NCBI RefSeq assembly: GCF_008274785.1
Contig: NZ_VTPU01000011.1
Span: 62,001-126,000, forward strand
Length of the DNA: 64,000 bases
Source of the DNA: Halomonas eurihalina
Lineage (GTDB): Bacteria > Pseudomonadota > Gammaproteobacteria > Pseudomonadales > Halomonadaceae
Direction: 5' to 3'
Each line of letters opens with the position of its first letter. Positions within the stretch are counted from its first letter, which is position 1. Under the pieces are notes generated by a model that was given only the letters and a program-made list of their open reading frames with translations, had not been told where the DNA came from and ran no database searches. The translations under genes and the position numbers were made by a program. Below, one piece after another: positions 1 through 9,838 of the stretch.

Positions 1-446
1 GCCTCCAGTCGACCTATCTGCAGGGCCCGCTGAGTATTGCTGCCAGCGACCGCCTCTTCGACCTTGGCCACGCCAGAGCGCACCTGAGCCAGCATGGGAG
101 GAAAGGTTTCCGGATCCAGTGCCGCCAGATCGTCCATGTCGACCAGTTGATGGATGCACTCGCGACTCAACTCGGTGAGACGATCAAGGTCCGTTGATAC
201 CAGCTCCAGACTGCGCAGCAGACGGCGCCTGGCTTCCCCGGTCTTCTTGCGGGAAAGCCGCCTGATGCAATCGGCATGGATGCGCATCTTGAGGTTGCGG
301 GCATAACCATCGCGCTCCGCAACACGCCGGGCGATGGCAGCCGTGGGGCTGGTAAAAAAGGCTTGCAGGTTGGCCAGTTGCGAATCCACCTCGACACACA
401 GGAAACGCAGATTGTCCTGAATGCTCTCAGGGATTCGATTGGTCAT
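1..446 (-). CDS. PhoU-like helical protein (3' end cut by window edge)
   Basis: An open frame of 148 codons runs from ATG at 446 off the left edge of the window, so the C-terminus is missing. The visible part is almost wholly alpha-helical and rich in Arg, Leu and Glu. A stretch with RVAERDGYARNLK followed by LELVSTDLDRL has the layout of one PhoU-type three-helix repeat, in which an acidic and basic pair of helices surrounds the 'DLERI' helix. PhoU-like proteins bind metal clusters or signal phosphate status; which role applies here is not visible. The start overlaps the end of the upstream Nudix gene by 20 bases, so the two are probably translationally coupled. Another helical-bundle family cannot be excluded. 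Confidence 0.6.
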   Translation of the reverse strand, partial: MTNRIPESIQDNLRFLCVEVDSQLANLQAFFTSPTAAIARRVAERDGYARNLKMRIHADCIRRLSRKKTGEARRRLLRSLELVSTDLDRLTELSRECIHQLVDMDDLAALDPETFPPMLAQVRSGVAKVEEAVAGSNTQRALQIGRLE

Positions 447-912
447 GGAAAACGCCTGTGTAAAGGGGCTCTGCCGTCCGTTCTCGGGATTCGATCAGGC
501 GTGGCAGTTGGAGAACCAGATAGGCGGGCGAAAAGGCCAATCGGACGAGGTCGCGGACCTCGACCCATCGTACTTCGAGTTGGCGCTTGTCGGGGCTCGG
601 GCCGTTATGCGGGGCATAGTCATCCGGCACGGCGCAGCGAAAGATGAAATCCACCTGATGGCGACGGGTAGCGGGCTCGGTACGCTTGAGCTTGAAGTAG
701 TCGCAGACCTGAATCAGCGCAGGCGCCAGCACATCAGTACCGATCTCCTCGCGACACTCGCGCTGCAAGGCCGCCTCCAGGGGCTCCCCGGTTTCCTGGC
801 CGCCACCGGGCAGCGCGTAGACATCATCCTCCTTCTGCAACAGCAGGATGTGGTCTTCGCGCAGAATCAGCGCTCTGGCCGAATTGCGCACACCGGGAAT
901 CAGCTCGGCCAT
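427..912 (-). CDS. Nudix hydrolase
   Basis: A 161-residue cytoplasmic protein with a complete Nudix box at about residues 36-58 (GGGQETGEPLEAAL, then RECREEIG). The box supplies the Glu residues that bind Mg2+ for hydrolysis of a nucleoside diphosphate linked to another group. The substrate cannot be read from sequence; the short single-domain form resembles the broad ADP-ribose/NTP 'housecleaning' enzymes. The gene ends inside the start of a PhoU-like gene and faces away from the CofD-like gene at 1073. About 160 bases separate the two divergent starts. Confidence 0.9.
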   Translation of the reverse strand: MAELIPGVRNSARALILREDHILLLQKEDDVYALPGGGQETGEPLEAALQRECREEIGTDVLAPALIQVCDYFKLKRTEPATRRHQVDFIFRCAVPDDYAPHNGPSPDKRQLEVRWVEVRDLVRLAFSPAYLVLQLPRLIESRERTAEPLYTGVFHDQSNP

Positions 913-1072
913 GCTCGGATCACTCGAAGTTTCAACGCTACTTCAAGCATGCCACACCCCGCATGAAATTTCCGTGAAACCAGGCCCCGTCCTTACCGCC
1001 GGGAAGGCGACAAGACGACCAAAAGCAGGCACTCTTGGCTAGGCGTTCCAGACACAAAGCCAGGAAAACGAC

Positions 1073-2266
1073 ATGGTCGACGTTCGCGTGACCCGCACCG
1101 CGCGGGTACCCGACCCTCTACGGGTCCAGCGCTACCACAAGGCCCCGGAACTCGGGCCGAAGCTGCTCTTCTTCAGCGGCGGTTCGGCCCTCAACGGCAT
1201 ATCTCGACGGCTACAGCACTATACCCACAACTCCATTCACCTGGTGACGCCCTTCGACTCAGGCGGCAGCTCCGCCAAGCTGCGCAAGGCCTTCGGTATG
1301 CCGGCCATCGGCGATCTGCGCAGTCGCCTGATGGCACTCGCGGACGACTCCATCCTGGGCCACCCCGAGGTCTGCCGACTATTCACCTACCGGCTGCCAG
1401 AGGAAGCCGAGCCGGATGCCCTGCGGGCCACCCTCGACACGCTGGCGCGCGGGCAGCATCCTCTGACCGGCGATATTTCCAATCCGATGCGCCGCTTGAT
1501 CTGCAACCAGCTCGGCTTCTTCCTCGAGGCAATGCCCGACGACTTCGACCTGCGCGGCGCCAGCATCGGCAACCTGATTCTGGCGGGCGGCTACCTGAAC
1601 AATCATCAGCAGCTCGACCCGATCACCTTCCTGTTCTCCAAGCTGGTCCACGTCCGCGGCACCGTCCGCGCCATCATCGACCAGGATTATCACCTGGCGG
1701 CCACCTTGACGGACGGCTGCCAAGTACTGGGCCAGCACCGCATCACCGGCAAGGAAGTTGCGCCGCTGGTCACGCCTATCGCCAGACTCGAACTCTCGGC
1801 CGACCGGGATACCTACGAGCCCGTTACCGCAAAGCTGCACAAGAGAAACCAGCGCCTGATCGCCTCCGCCGAGCTGATCTGCTACCCGCCGGGCAGCTTC
1901 TACTCCAGCCTGTTGGCCAACCTGCTGCCCCACGGCGTCGGCCGGGCCATCCACGCCAACCGCTGTCCCAAGGTCTTCATTCCCAATTCAAGCCCCGACC
2001 CGGAGCAGGCCGGAATGGACCTGGAACGGCAGATCACCACCCTGCTCGACACCCTGCACCGCGATATCGGCGAGACCTGCCCCACCCGGGAATTGCTCGA
2101 CTTCGTGCTCATCGACAGCGAGCGCGGCGACTACCCCGGTCAGCTATCCCCTGACTTCCTCGCCGAACTGGGGGTCACCCTGATCGATACACGCTTGATC
2201 GGCGAAAACGATGCCCCACTCTACGACCCCGACCTGCTGGTAACCGCCCTGCTGTCGCTGGTGTAA
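1073..2266 (+). CDS. CofD/YvcK-superfamily protein, 'GAK system CofD-like' type
   Basis: A 397-residue protein. Its N-terminal part carries the glycine-rich signature of the CofD/YvcK superfamily: FFSGGSALNGISR at about 32-44, then TPFDSGGSSAKLRKAFG and GDLRSRLMALA, and GNLILAGGYLNN further on. Family members bind nucleotide-linked sugars or transfer phospho-lactyl groups to F420 precursors. This organism type is not expected to make F420, and the protein is longer than YvcK (about 320). From memory, homologues are annotated as 'GAK system CofD-like protein', the CofD member of a poorly characterised set that also includes an ATP-grasp enzyme and an HprK-like kinase; neither is in this window. 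AGGAAA lies 6 bases before the ATG. The biochemical role is unknown. Confidence 0.75.
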   Translation: MVDVRVTRTARVPDPLRVQRYHKAPELGPKLLFFSGGSALNGISRRLQHYTHNSIHLVTPFDSGGSSAKLRKAFGMPAIGDLRSRLMALADDSILGHPEVCRLFTYRLPEEAEPDALRATLDTLARGQHPLTGDISNPMRRLICNQLGFFLEAMPDDFDLRGASIGNLILAGGYLNNHQQLDPITFLFSKLVHVRGTVRAIIDQDYHLAATLTDGCQVLGQHRITGKEVAPLVTPIARLELSADRDTYEPVTAKLHKRNQRLIASAELICYPPGSFYSSLLANLLPHGVGRAIHANRCPKVFIPNSSPDPEQAGMDLERQITTLLDTLHRDIGETCPTRELLDFVLIDSERGDYPGQLSPDFLAELGVTLIDTRLIGENDAPLYDPDLLVTALLSLV

Positions 2267-2306
2267 CGAGCAGCCTTTCTCGCCCAACCAGGCATCATGG
2301 GCCGTG

Positions 2307-2819
2307 TCACATCACGTAGTAACCGCCGGTCACGCCATCCAGCAACAACTCGATGTCGCCATGCCGCTGGTGGCGGGCCACAACTCGCCACAAGGGCTTT
2401 CTCACCCGGCGACTCGCAACCAGTTCCAGTCCCGAGGCCGCTCGCCTTTTCAAGCGATGGCGCCGTACCTGCATCACGTGCTGGCGTGCCTTGCGCTCTA
2501 GAGGCGGAGTGTCGAGTGCGGGCTGCAGCAACACCGGCGAAGCCGGAGACGAGCCGAACTCGATGCGCTCCAGCGTCGTACTGACGCCCTGGCAGCGATC
2601 CACCATACAGCTCATCAGCTCCTGGCACGTTCGCCCCCAACGCCGCGACTCCCAACGGAAAGTGAACAGCAGGTAAGGAAAGCCCACAGCCTGGACCTCC
2701 CGGGCATCCAGGGTGGTGTCGATTCCCGAGATCCGTCTCGCCACGTCGTCCAGAGGAAGCCTGGCAGCCAGCCAGGCCTCCTCTGTATCGACGACCTCGT
2801 TCAGTAGTGCCTCATTCAT
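2307..2819 (-). CDS. Hypothetical protein, last gene of the symporter operon
   Basis: A 170-residue protein I do not recognise. It begins within the stop codon of the symporter gene (4-base ATGA overlap), so it is very likely co-translated with it. No signal peptide or membrane segment is obvious. The middle is basic (RKARQHVMQVRRHRLKRRA), and the C-terminus has an Arg/Lys-Pro-Leu-Trp-Arg-Val stretch followed by an Asp-Gly-Val-Thr-Gly turn. This loosely resembles the 'pro-hydrophobic ... D-x-xTG' ends seen in several uncharacterised families. Its position implies a role linked to the transporter or its substrate; that is inference only. Confidence 0.7.
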   Translation of the reverse strand: MNEALLNEVVDTEEAWLAARLPLDDVARRISGIDTTLDAREVQAVGFPYLLFTFRWESRRWGRTCQELMSCMVDRCQGVSTTLERIEFGSSPASPVLLQPALDTPPLERKARQHVMQVRRHRLKRRAASGLELVASRRVRKPLWRVVARHQRHGDIELLLDGVTGGYYVM

Positions 2820-4378
2820 GTCGGCTGCTCGGCGGATTTGAGCGTCAATGCTTCATGGGCCATTTCGAAACTCTGCCTGGAAGCCAACGATCTCGGCAGG
2901 GGACGCAGCTCTTCCGTTTCCTCCATGGCCCTCAGGATGTGCTCCGGCACGGGATGTCGGCGTTGTGTTGCCAGGCTGACGGCAACCATGGTGACACTCG
3001 ACAGCACCAGGCCGGCCAGCATGGGATGGATCTCGGTCGCTCCCTCCAGCCCAAGATACTTCCACAGGAAGGCAACGACAGCGCCGACGACGATCGATGA
3101 CAGAGCCCCTGGCGTGTTGGCCTTTTTCCACCACACCGCAGCCACATAAGCCGGCAGGAAGGCACTACCCAGCACCGAGGTGGTGAAGACCACGATCGAG
3201 AACACGGCTGGAGGCTCGAACAGGGCAATCACGGCACATGCCATGCCGAGCAGCAGCACGATCAGTTGCGATACTCGGACCATCTGCTTTTCCTCCATCC
3301 GCGGATTGATGAAGCGCTCATAGAGGTCACGCGCCGCGATACTGCCCGTCTGCAACAGGATGGAATCCGCCGTGGACATGATGGCCGCCATGATCGCCGC
3401 CATCACGATACCGACGACAGCAGCCGGCAGCAGGCTCTGTGCCAGGGCGAAAATGGCTTGTTCGGGATCGTCGAGATCCGGCAGCACCAGAATCGCCAAC
3501 GTACCCAGAATATAGGGCGCGCTCACGAACACCAGGTTCCAGAGTGTCGAATAAACCCCCGCACGCCGGGCATGGAAGGGGTTGCGCATCGCCATGTGAC
3601 GCGTTACCACATGAGGCCAGCCCATGTAACCGATCGAGAAGATCAGCAGCGCGCCAAGCACGATGCCCCACTGCCCCTCGTAGGCCAGATCCCTGCCCCA
3701 GACGGACAACAGGGTCGGATCAATGGTGGCGAGAGCCTCGTTGGCGGCAGTCAGTCCGCCCACCTCCTGGAGCGTGGCGAACAGGATCCAGACGATGCCG
3801 ACCAGCATGACCAGGCTCTGCAGCAAATCCGTGTAAGCCACCGCTCCATACCCGCCCATCAGGGTATAGGCCAGGATCACGGCCACGGCGATCAACAGGG
3901 AGACCTCGTAGGGCAGGCCCGTCACCATTTCCAGACCCTTGCCGCCCGCGATGAACTGCGCCAGTACATAGGCCCCCAGCAGAAAGACGGAAAGCAGCGC
4001 CGAAATAAGTCGAACCCACTTGCTGGGATAGCGTTTCTCGAGATACTCGATCGAGGTCAGGGCACCCATGATCTGGGACAGCTTGCGCATGCGTCTGCCG
4101 AGCACGGAGAGATTGACGACACCGCCGCCGATGTCACCCGCCGCATACCAGAAGCCATAGTAGCCTTGGGTATATCCCAAGGAGCCGGCACCCAGGAACA
4201 TGTAGCCGCTCATTGACGTCGATTGCATGGTCATGGCCGTCACCAGGGGACCAACGTTACGACCGCTCAGGTAATAGCCTTCCATGCTGCTCGAGCCACC
4301 TCGACGCATGGCAACGATGCCCACCGCCAGCATGGCCAGGAAGTATAGCGCGAGAAAAAGTAGTACCGTCGAATTCAC
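2816..4378 (-). CDS. Sodium:solute symporter (SSS family), candidate beta-alanine importer
   Basis: A 520-residue inner-membrane protein of the sodium:solute symporter family (PutP/PanF/ActP type) with about 13 hydrophobic segments. Family hallmarks include the YYLSGRNVGPLVTAMT segment near the N-terminus, the TLMGGYGAVAYTDLLQ loop, and MSTADSILLQTGS, which holds the conserved Ser/Thr of a sodium site. The start is GTG at 4378, chosen because AGGAGG lies about 6 bases upstream and because the protein begins directly with the first membrane helix. It follows a 42-codon gene and genes for beta-alanine transamination and semialdehyde oxidation. Import of beta-alanine or a related amino acid is therefore the simplest proposal, but the substrate is not proven by sequence. 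Confidence 0.88.
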   Translation of the reverse strand: MNSTVLLFLALYFLAMLAVGIVAMRRGGSSSMEGYYLSGRNVGPLVTAMTMQSTSMSGYMFLGAGSLGYTQGYYGFWYAAGDIGGGVVNLSVLGRRMRKLSQIMGALTSIEYLEKRYPSKWVRLISALLSVFLLGAYVLAQFIAGGKGLEMVTGLPYEVSLLIAVAVILAYTLMGGYGAVAYTDLLQSLVMLVGIVWILFATLQEVGGLTAANEALATIDPTLLSVWGRDLAYEGQWGIVLGALLIFSIGYMGWPHVVTRHMAMRNPFHARRAGVYSTLWNLVFVSAPYILGTLAILVLPDLDDPEQAIFALAQSLLPAAVVGIVMAAIMAAIMSTADSILLQTGSIAARDLYERFINPRMEEKQMVRVSQLIVLLLGMACAVIALFEPPAVFSIVVFTTSVLGSAFLPAYVAAVWWKKANTPGALSSIVVGAVVAFLWKYLGLEGATEIHPMLAGLVLSSVTMVAVSLATQRRHPVPEHILRAMEETEELRPLPRSLASRQSFEMAHEALTLKSAEQPT

Positions 4379-4426
4379 TCATGCCTCCTTGTTGTTGTCA
4401 TGCCGTTCATTCGCGGGATGGAGCTA

Positions 4427-4555
4427 TTACTCGCTCCCCGATTTCTTGAGCCCCGGCCACCCCCGTGTCACCCACAGGAATCCCAGGGTGTAGAGAATCC
4501 AGAACACCGGCACGCCAATGACGAGCCAAGTCGTCGCAGTGGGTAATCCGAACAT
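4427..4555 (-). CDS. 42-residue single-span membrane peptide, likely symporter small accessory protein
   Basis: A 42-codon gene with an ATG at 4555 and a perfect AGGAGG about 5 bases upstream. The product has a short polar N-terminus, one transmembrane helix (TTWLVIGVPVFWILYTLGFLWV) and a basic tail (TRGWPGLKK). It sits 48 bases upstream of the symporter start and 79 bases after the dehydrogenase gene, on the same strand. From memory, peptides of this size and pattern beside SSS transporters are annotated as 'symporter small accessory protein'. It probably binds the transporter in the inner membrane. A longer upstream reading of the same frame runs through the dehydrogenase gene antiphase and is not credible. 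Confidence 0.75.
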   Translation of the reverse strand: MFGLPTATTWLVIGVPVFWILYTLGFLWVTRGWPGLKKSGSE

Positions 4556-4634
4556 CGCGCCTCCTGGTTGCTGCGGATCGAGCCGATCCTGAAAGACCAA
4601 ACCGCCCCCGATAACGAGGGCAGCTCTCATTTCA

Positions 4635-6125
<1,491 letters not shown>

Positions 6126-6173
6126 GGAGTACCTCGTTATAAGAAGCAAGAAGTCAGTCAGATGAGCGCCGGG

Positions 6174-6258
6174 GACAAGTCGCAGCGAGGGTCATCCGCC
6201 ATGGATGGCGGATGTAGCGCCCATGGAAGGGTTCACAGCGCCCTCGCGAAGACTTGTC
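6174..6258. repeat. 85-bp structured palindromic intergenic element
   Basis: The element fills much of the 193-base gap between the bauA-type and mmsA genes. Its ends are imperfect inverted arms: GACAAGTCGCAGCGAGGG at 6174-6191 and the matching CCCTCGCGAAGACTTGTC at 6241-6258, which differ only in a 3-base core. Inside is a perfect hairpin with 10-base arms at 6193-6202 and 6205-6214, followed by a weaker CCC/GGG hairpin with GCGC flanks at 6217-6241. The fold is a multi-branched stem like REP/BIME or MITE-type elements. No second copy was noticed in the window. In the transcript it could stabilise the bauA message or reduce expression of downstream genes. Confidence 0.75.
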
Positions 6259-6318
6259 GACGGGAAAGCTCATCGCCCAAAAGGCTCCGAGTCGCGTTTG
6301 AGACAATTTCCCAATGTT

Positions 6319-7662
6319 TCAATCCAATTCACCGAGCGCGTCGCCCAATGCATTGATGAGCCGATCGATCTCTTCGCGCTCGACGATGAATGGCAGACCG
6401 AGCTGGATGGTGTCGCCGCCATAGCGCACGTAGAAGCCTTTCTCCCAGCACTTCATGGCGATCTCGAAGGGACGTCGTGCCGGTTCGCCGGGATAGGGCT
6501 CGATCTGCAGGGCGCCGGCAAGACCGTAGTTGCGAATGTCGCTGACATAACGCGAACCCTTGAGGCTGTGCAGCGCTTCCTCGAAGACCGGGCTCATCTC
6601 GCGAACGCGCTCGATCAAGCGATCGTTCTCGAGCACATCCAGCGCGGCCAGGGCCGCGGCGCAAGCCACCGGGTGGCCCGAGTAGGTGTAGCCGTGGGGC
6701 AGTTCGAGCATATAGTCGGGACCGCCCTGCTCCATGAAGGTCTGATAGATCTCGTCGCGCACGATGACCCCGCCCATGGGCACGGCACCGTTGGTCAACT
6801 GCTTGGCGACATTGATGATGTCCGGCACCACGCCGAACTCTTCGGCGCCGGTCATCGATCCCATGCGCCCGAAGCCGGTGATGACCTCGTCGAAGATCAA
6901 CAGGATGTCGTGCTGATCGCAGATCTCGCGCAGACGCTGCAGATAGCCCTTGGGCGGCGGAATCACCCCGGCGGAACCGGCCAGGGGCTCGACGATCACC
7001 GCCGCAATATTGGAAGCATCGTGCAGGGCGATCAGCTCCAGCAACTCATCGGCCTGGTCGGCGCCACGTTCGGGCATGCCCCGCGTGAAGGCATTCTCCT
7101 TCAGCAGCGTATGAGGCAAATGGTCGGCGTCGACCCCTTGGCCGAAGAGCACGCGATTGGCCCCGATGCCACCCAGGCTGATGCCCCCGAAATTGACGCC
7201 ATGGTAGCCCTTGGAGCGGCCGATCAGCTTGGTCTTGGCCGGCTTGCCCTTCTTGCGCCAGTAGGCCCGCGCGATCTTCAGGGAGGTATCGGCACTCTCG
7301 GAGCCGGAGCCGGTGAAGAAGACATGATTCAACCCGGCCGGGGTTAGTTCACCCAGGCGGTGAGCCAGTTCGAAGGCCTTGGGATGACCGAACTGGAACG
7401 CCGGCGAATAGTCCAGCTCGCCAAGCTGGCGGCTGACCGCCTCGGTGACTTCCGGACGACAATGGCCGGCACCGCAGGTCCACAGGCCGGAAAGGCCATC
7501 GTAGATGCGTCGTCCCTCGGCATCCTTCAGATAACTGCCTTCGGCGCCGACGATAATGCGCGGGTCGCGCTTGAACTGGCGATTGCCCGTGTAGGGCATC
7601 CAGTAGGCATCCAACTGCTCCGGGCTCAGCCCGGCGGCCCGGGCAAGGTTTTGATCCGACAT
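6319..7662 (-). CDS. bauA: Beta-alanine:pyruvate transaminase (class III aminotransferase)
   Basis: A 447-residue PLP-dependent class III aminotransferase of the omega-amino-acid:pyruvate type. It converts beta-alanine and pyruvate to malonate semialdehyde and alanine in the cytoplasm. Visible features are FFTGSGSESADTSLKIARAY (phosphate-binding region), IFDEVITGFGRMG with the cofactor-binding Asp258, and DIINVAKQLTNG with the Schiff-base Lys287. The N-terminal YWMPYTGNRQFKRDPR segment is typical of the omega-amino-acid:pyruvate group. GAGAGGG precedes the ATG. It heads a run of minus-strand genes (dehydrogenase, peptide, symporter, unknown) and is divergent from a LysR regulator. Other omega-amines could also be substrates. 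Confidence 0.92.
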   Translation of the reverse strand: MSDQNLARAAGLSPEQLDAYWMPYTGNRQFKRDPRIIVGAEGSYLKDAEGRRIYDGLSGLWTCGAGHCRPEVTEAVSRQLGELDYSPAFQFGHPKAFELAHRLGELTPAGLNHVFFTGSGSESADTSLKIARAYWRKKGKPAKTKLIGRSKGYHGVNFGGISLGGIGANRVLFGQGVDADHLPHTLLKENAFTRGMPERGADQADELLELIALHDASNIAAVIVEPLAGSAGVIPPPKGYLQRLREICDQHDILLIFDEVITGFGRMGSMTGAEEFGVVPDIINVAKQLTNGAVPMGGVIVRDEIYQTFMEQGGPDYMLELPHGYTYSGHPVACAAALAALDVLENDRLIERVREMSPVFEEALHSLKGSRYVSDIRNYGLAGALQIEPYPGEPARRPFEIAMKCWEKGFYVRYGGDTIQLGLPFIVEREEIDRLINALGDALGELD

Positions 7663-7831
7663 GACGACACCCTCTCGTGAGTCACCTTGATGGAGGTTCT
7701 GACAAGAAGGCTAGTCCCGCCCCATGATCAATTAAATCCAGATATATTGAATCTCATGTAAGCTTTCATTTAACTTTCAGCACCCCCGCTGCTAGCCTCG
7801 TCGTGCGACACCATTCGAGGAGCACGGAACG
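7663..7831. promoter_or_regulatory. Divergent bauA/lysR control region with AT-rich dyad
   Basis: This 169-base gap separates the divergent transaminase and LysR genes. Its centre (about 7724-7776) is strikingly AT-rich for this genome. It contains an imperfect dyad, GATCAAT at 7726-7732 and ATTGAATC at 7746-7753, which fits the size of a LysR-type T-N11-A operator. It is the likely place where the LysR protein controls both directions. Exact -35 and -10 boxes could not be assigned with confidence. Confidence 0.5.
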
Positions 7832-8779
7832 ATGTCACGCCGCAAAGAGGCCCTGGGCGGCCAGGTCAGCGATGCCGACCTTCGCCTGCTGAGAATCTAT
7901 CGCAAGGTCGTGGAGTGTGGTGGGTTTTCCGCGGCGGAGGTGGAGCTGAACATCAGCCGGGCCGCCATCAGCATGGCCATGAACGACCTGGAAACACGCC
8001 TCGGCCTGCGCCTTTGCCAACGCGGACGCAGCGGCTTCGCTCTGACCGACGAGGGCACCGAGGTGTTCGATGCCAGCCTGCAACTGCTGGCCTCGGTGGA
8101 AGGCTTCCGCACCCGAGTCAATGGCCTGCATGCCCGGCTCAAGGGCGAACTGAACATCGGCATCACCGACAACCTGGTGACCATGCCCGAGATGCTGATC
8201 ACCGATGCCCTGAGCGCGCTCAAGGAGCGCGGCCCGGATGTGCGCATCAACATCCGCATGATACCGCCCAACGACATCGAGCTGGCCGTGCTGGACGGGC
8301 GCCTGCATACCGGCGTGATTCCGACGCTCAAGCCCCTGCCCGGGCTGCAGTATCGCGCGCTCTACGAGGAAGCGTCGCAGCTCTACTGCGCCTCGGGGCA
8401 CCCACTCTTCGATGCCGAGCACGTGACCGGGCAGCAGTTGGCACAGTGCGATGCCGTCGTACCTGCCTATGCGCAGACACCGGAGATCAAGGCGCTTCAC
8501 GAACCGCTCAAGGCCGCCGCCTCGGCCACCGACCGAGAAGGCATCGCCTTTCTGATCCTCTCCGGTCGTTACCTCGGCTACCTGCCGACCCACTACGCCG
8601 AGCGCTGGGTACGCGACGACCGGATGCGCGCCCTGAATCCCCGAGAATGTCACTACCTCACCCACTACAGCGCCATCACCCGCAAGGGGGCGCCGCCCAA
8701 TCTGGTACTGGAAAGCTACCTCGAGGAGCTGGAGCGCTTGTCTCGCCCCGCAACGACGAGGTCAAACGAGACACGATGA
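7832..8779 (+). CDS. LysR-family transcriptional regulator
   Basis: A 315-residue LysR-type regulator. A winged helix-turn-helix lies at about residues 17-75 (RKVVECGGFSAAEVELNISRAAISMAM... then LETRLGLRLCQR), followed by the two-lobed effector-binding domain starting near GELNIGITDN. GAGGAG lies upstream of the ATG. It is divergent from the beta-alanine transaminase gene, so it is the natural candidate activator of that locus, with beta-alanine or a derivative as inducer; this is inferred from position. The insert before the usual HTH start and the C-terminal RPATTRSNETR tail are unremarkable. Confidence 0.9.
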   Translation: MSRRKEALGGQVSDADLRLLRIYRKVVECGGFSAAEVELNISRAAISMAMNDLETRLGLRLCQRGRSGFALTDEGTEVFDASLQLLASVEGFRTRVNGLHARLKGELNIGITDNLVTMPEMLITDALSALKERGPDVRINIRMIPPNDIELAVLDGRLHTGVIPTLKPLPGLQYRALYEEASQLYCASGHPLFDAEHVTGQQLAQCDAVVPAYAQTPEIKALHEPLKAAASATDREGIAFLILSGRYLGYLPTHYAERWVRDDRMRALNPRECHYLTHYSAITRKGAPPNLVLESYLEELERLSRPATTRSNETR

Positions 8780-9022
8780 CGTCATCCTGGGCCTGATCGC
8801 GACATGCTGGTCGGGCATACGGGATCAACGCCGAGACGCCGGCATGGCCCCAGACAGGCCGCTGAATGTATAGCACTACGCCTTTTGCCCCTTGATGTGC
8901 CGGAACCCCGCCCCATATGGGTATAAAGTGCGCAAACACATCATGAATCTTCTAACATTTTAGCCAATCAATCCTGGCGCGGGCCCACCGCCCAAGTCGA
9001 CACCCCACGACACGGAGCGAAC

Positions 9023-9838
9023 ATGAGCACCCAACAGACTCTGCCCAATCCCGGCCTCGGCACCTATCGCCTGGAAGGCGACACGGTGAGGCGCGTCATC
9101 GATACTGCCCTGAAGCTGGGTTATCGCCATATCGACACGGCGCAGTTCTACGACAACGAGGCCGACGTCGGCGCCGCCATCGCAGCAAGCGAGGTACCCC
9201 GCGAGGAGATCTTCCTGACCACCAAGGTCTGGTTCGACCGATTGCAACCAGCCGACCTCAAGGCCAGCGTCGACGAGAGCCTCGAGAAGCTCGGTACCGA
9301 GTACGTCGATCTGCTGCTGATCCACTGGCCCTCGCCCGGCGACGAGGTCCCGATGGCCGACTATCTGACGGCCCTGAGCGAAGTCCAGCAAGCCGGCAAG
9401 ACCCGCCATATCGGTGTTTCCAACTTCACTCGGGCACAGATCGACCAGGCCGTGGACATCCTCGGTGCCGGCACCCTGCTGACCAACCAGATCGAGGTGC
9501 ATCCCTTCCTGCAGAACCGCAACCTGGTGGCACATTGCCAGAGCCACGACATTGCCGTGACAGCTTTCATGCCGCTAGCGGTGGGCAAGGTGATGGAAGA
9601 TGCCACCCTGCAGCGCATCGCCGAGGCCCATGACGCCACGCCGGCGCAGGTGGCCATCGCCTGGTTGAATCAGCTGGACATCGTCACCTTCCCATCCTCC
9701 ACCAAGGAGACCAACCTCAAGCGTAATATCGAGGCCCTGGACATCACCCTGAGCGACGAGGAAATGGCCGAGATCGCCACCCTCGATCGCGGCGAACGCA
9801 TCGCCAACCCCGAGATCGCCCCCGCCTGGGACCAGTGA
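9023..9838 (+). CDS. dkgB: 2,5-diketo-D-gluconate reductase B (aldo-keto reductase)
   Basis: A 271-residue NADPH-dependent aldo-keto reductase, very similar in layout to E. coli DkgB. The catalytic tetrad is present: Asp38 and Tyr43 in HIDTAQFYDNE, Lys68 in LTTKVW, and His101 in LLIHWPSPGD. The C-terminal cofactor region is marked by PSSTKETNLKRN. The enzyme reduces 2,5-diketogluconate, methylglyoxal and other aldehydes in the cytoplasm. It stands alone, with about 240 bases before it and a hairpin terminator after it. CGGAGCG precedes the start. Confidence 0.92.
   Translation: MSTQQTLPNPGLGTYRLEGDTVRRVIDTALKLGYRHIDTAQFYDNEADVGAAIAASEVPREEIFLTTKVWFDRLQPADLKASVDESLEKLGTEYVDLLLIHWPSPGDEVPMADYLTALSEVQQAGKTRHIGVSNFTRAQIDQAVDILGAGTLLTNQIEVHPFLQNRNLVAHCQSHDIAVTAFMPLAVGKVMEDATLQRIAEAHDATPAQVAIAWLNQLDIVTFPSSTKETNLKRNIEALDITLSDEEMAEIATLDRGERIANPEIAPAWDQ

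Noticed and set aside
2479-2509. Possible frameshifted or fused gene in the hypothetical protein after the symporter
   Set aside because: The frame is continuous from start to stop and there is no conserved partner sequence in another frame to suggest a shift.
8775-8786. A perfect 12-bp palindrome, GATGACGTCATC, at the end of the LysR gene
   Set aside because: It spans the stop codon, has no T run and is not in a promoter position; it is too short to be called a control site.
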